From Prevotella sp. UBA6429 (GTDB lineage Bacteria > Bacteroidota > Bacteroidia > Bacteroidales > Bacteroidaceae), in NCBI GenBank assembly GCA_002437285.1, contig DJOV01000082.1, positions 1 through 25,192 on the forward strand: a DNA stretch of 25,192 bases, in the 5' to 3' direction. How positions within the stretch are numbered: the first letter of the stretch is position 1; each line of letters starts with the position of its first letter. A model generated the notes under the pieces. The model had not been told where the DNA came from and made no database searches. It saw only the letters and a list, made by a program, of their open reading frames with translations. Positions 25,146 through 25,192 of the stretch are shown here, in pieces. A program made the translations under genes and the position numbers.

Positions 25146-25192
25146 GTTGTTTTCAACTTCGAAATCTTTTGGCCGAAATACGCGAATTTTCG

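Overview
The window looks like a Bacteroidales chromosome, most likely Prevotella or a close relative. The reasons are promoters of the Bacteroidetes type (TTTG or TTG, 19-20 bp, then TAnnTTTG) in front of several genes, AT-rich leaders without Shine-Dalgarno sequences, secreted proteins ending in a KKIVVK-type C-terminal tail, and housekeeping proteins of Bacteroidales type (GltX, WaaA, a 7TM-HD phosphodiesterase, malate dehydrogenase, a 595-residue Xaa-Pro aminopeptidase). The genus is an inference; no rRNA gene is present.

Positions 1-16080 hold an accessory block of four tandem, same-strand paralogues of 1153-1184 residues (261-3809, 4155-7709, 8732-12217, 12528-15989). Each has a Sec signal peptide, an N-terminal module with a G-E-A-W-G-T-Q-A motif, three carbohydrate-binding-like beta-sandwich modules separated by alanine-rich helical linkers, and a shared 40-residue C-terminal tail that resembles a type IX secretion sorting signal. 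No catalytic domain was recognised, so they are best read as surface or secreted binding proteins of unknown ligand. Each copy is followed by its own hairpin terminator. The second copy is a mosaic: its first half matches copies 3 and 4, its second half matches copy 1. A 170-residue ECF-type sigma factor without a visible anti-sigma partner sits between copies 2 and 3 and is a candidate regulator of the block.

Positions 16081-24436 are core genes. gltX and waaA form a leftward operon (12 bp gap) that converges on the fourth paralogue over two back-to-back terminators. A PgpH-like cyclic-di-AMP phosphodiesterase is divergent from gltX and convergent with mdh, and the two share one perfect 18-bp bidirectional terminator. 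mdh is divergent from the Xaa-Pro aminopeptidase gene.

Positions 24437-25192 have no credible gene. They hold the aminopeptidase terminator and then a striking element (24660-25095): two diverged copies of a roughly 170-180 bp structured unit in inverted orientation. Several stems are kept in both copies although their sequences differ, which suggests selection on structure. This is the best candidate for something undescribed here. A second possible novelty is an AAATGT-based upstream element found at almost the same distance from the promoters of the first paralogue, the sigma factor and the aminopeptidase.
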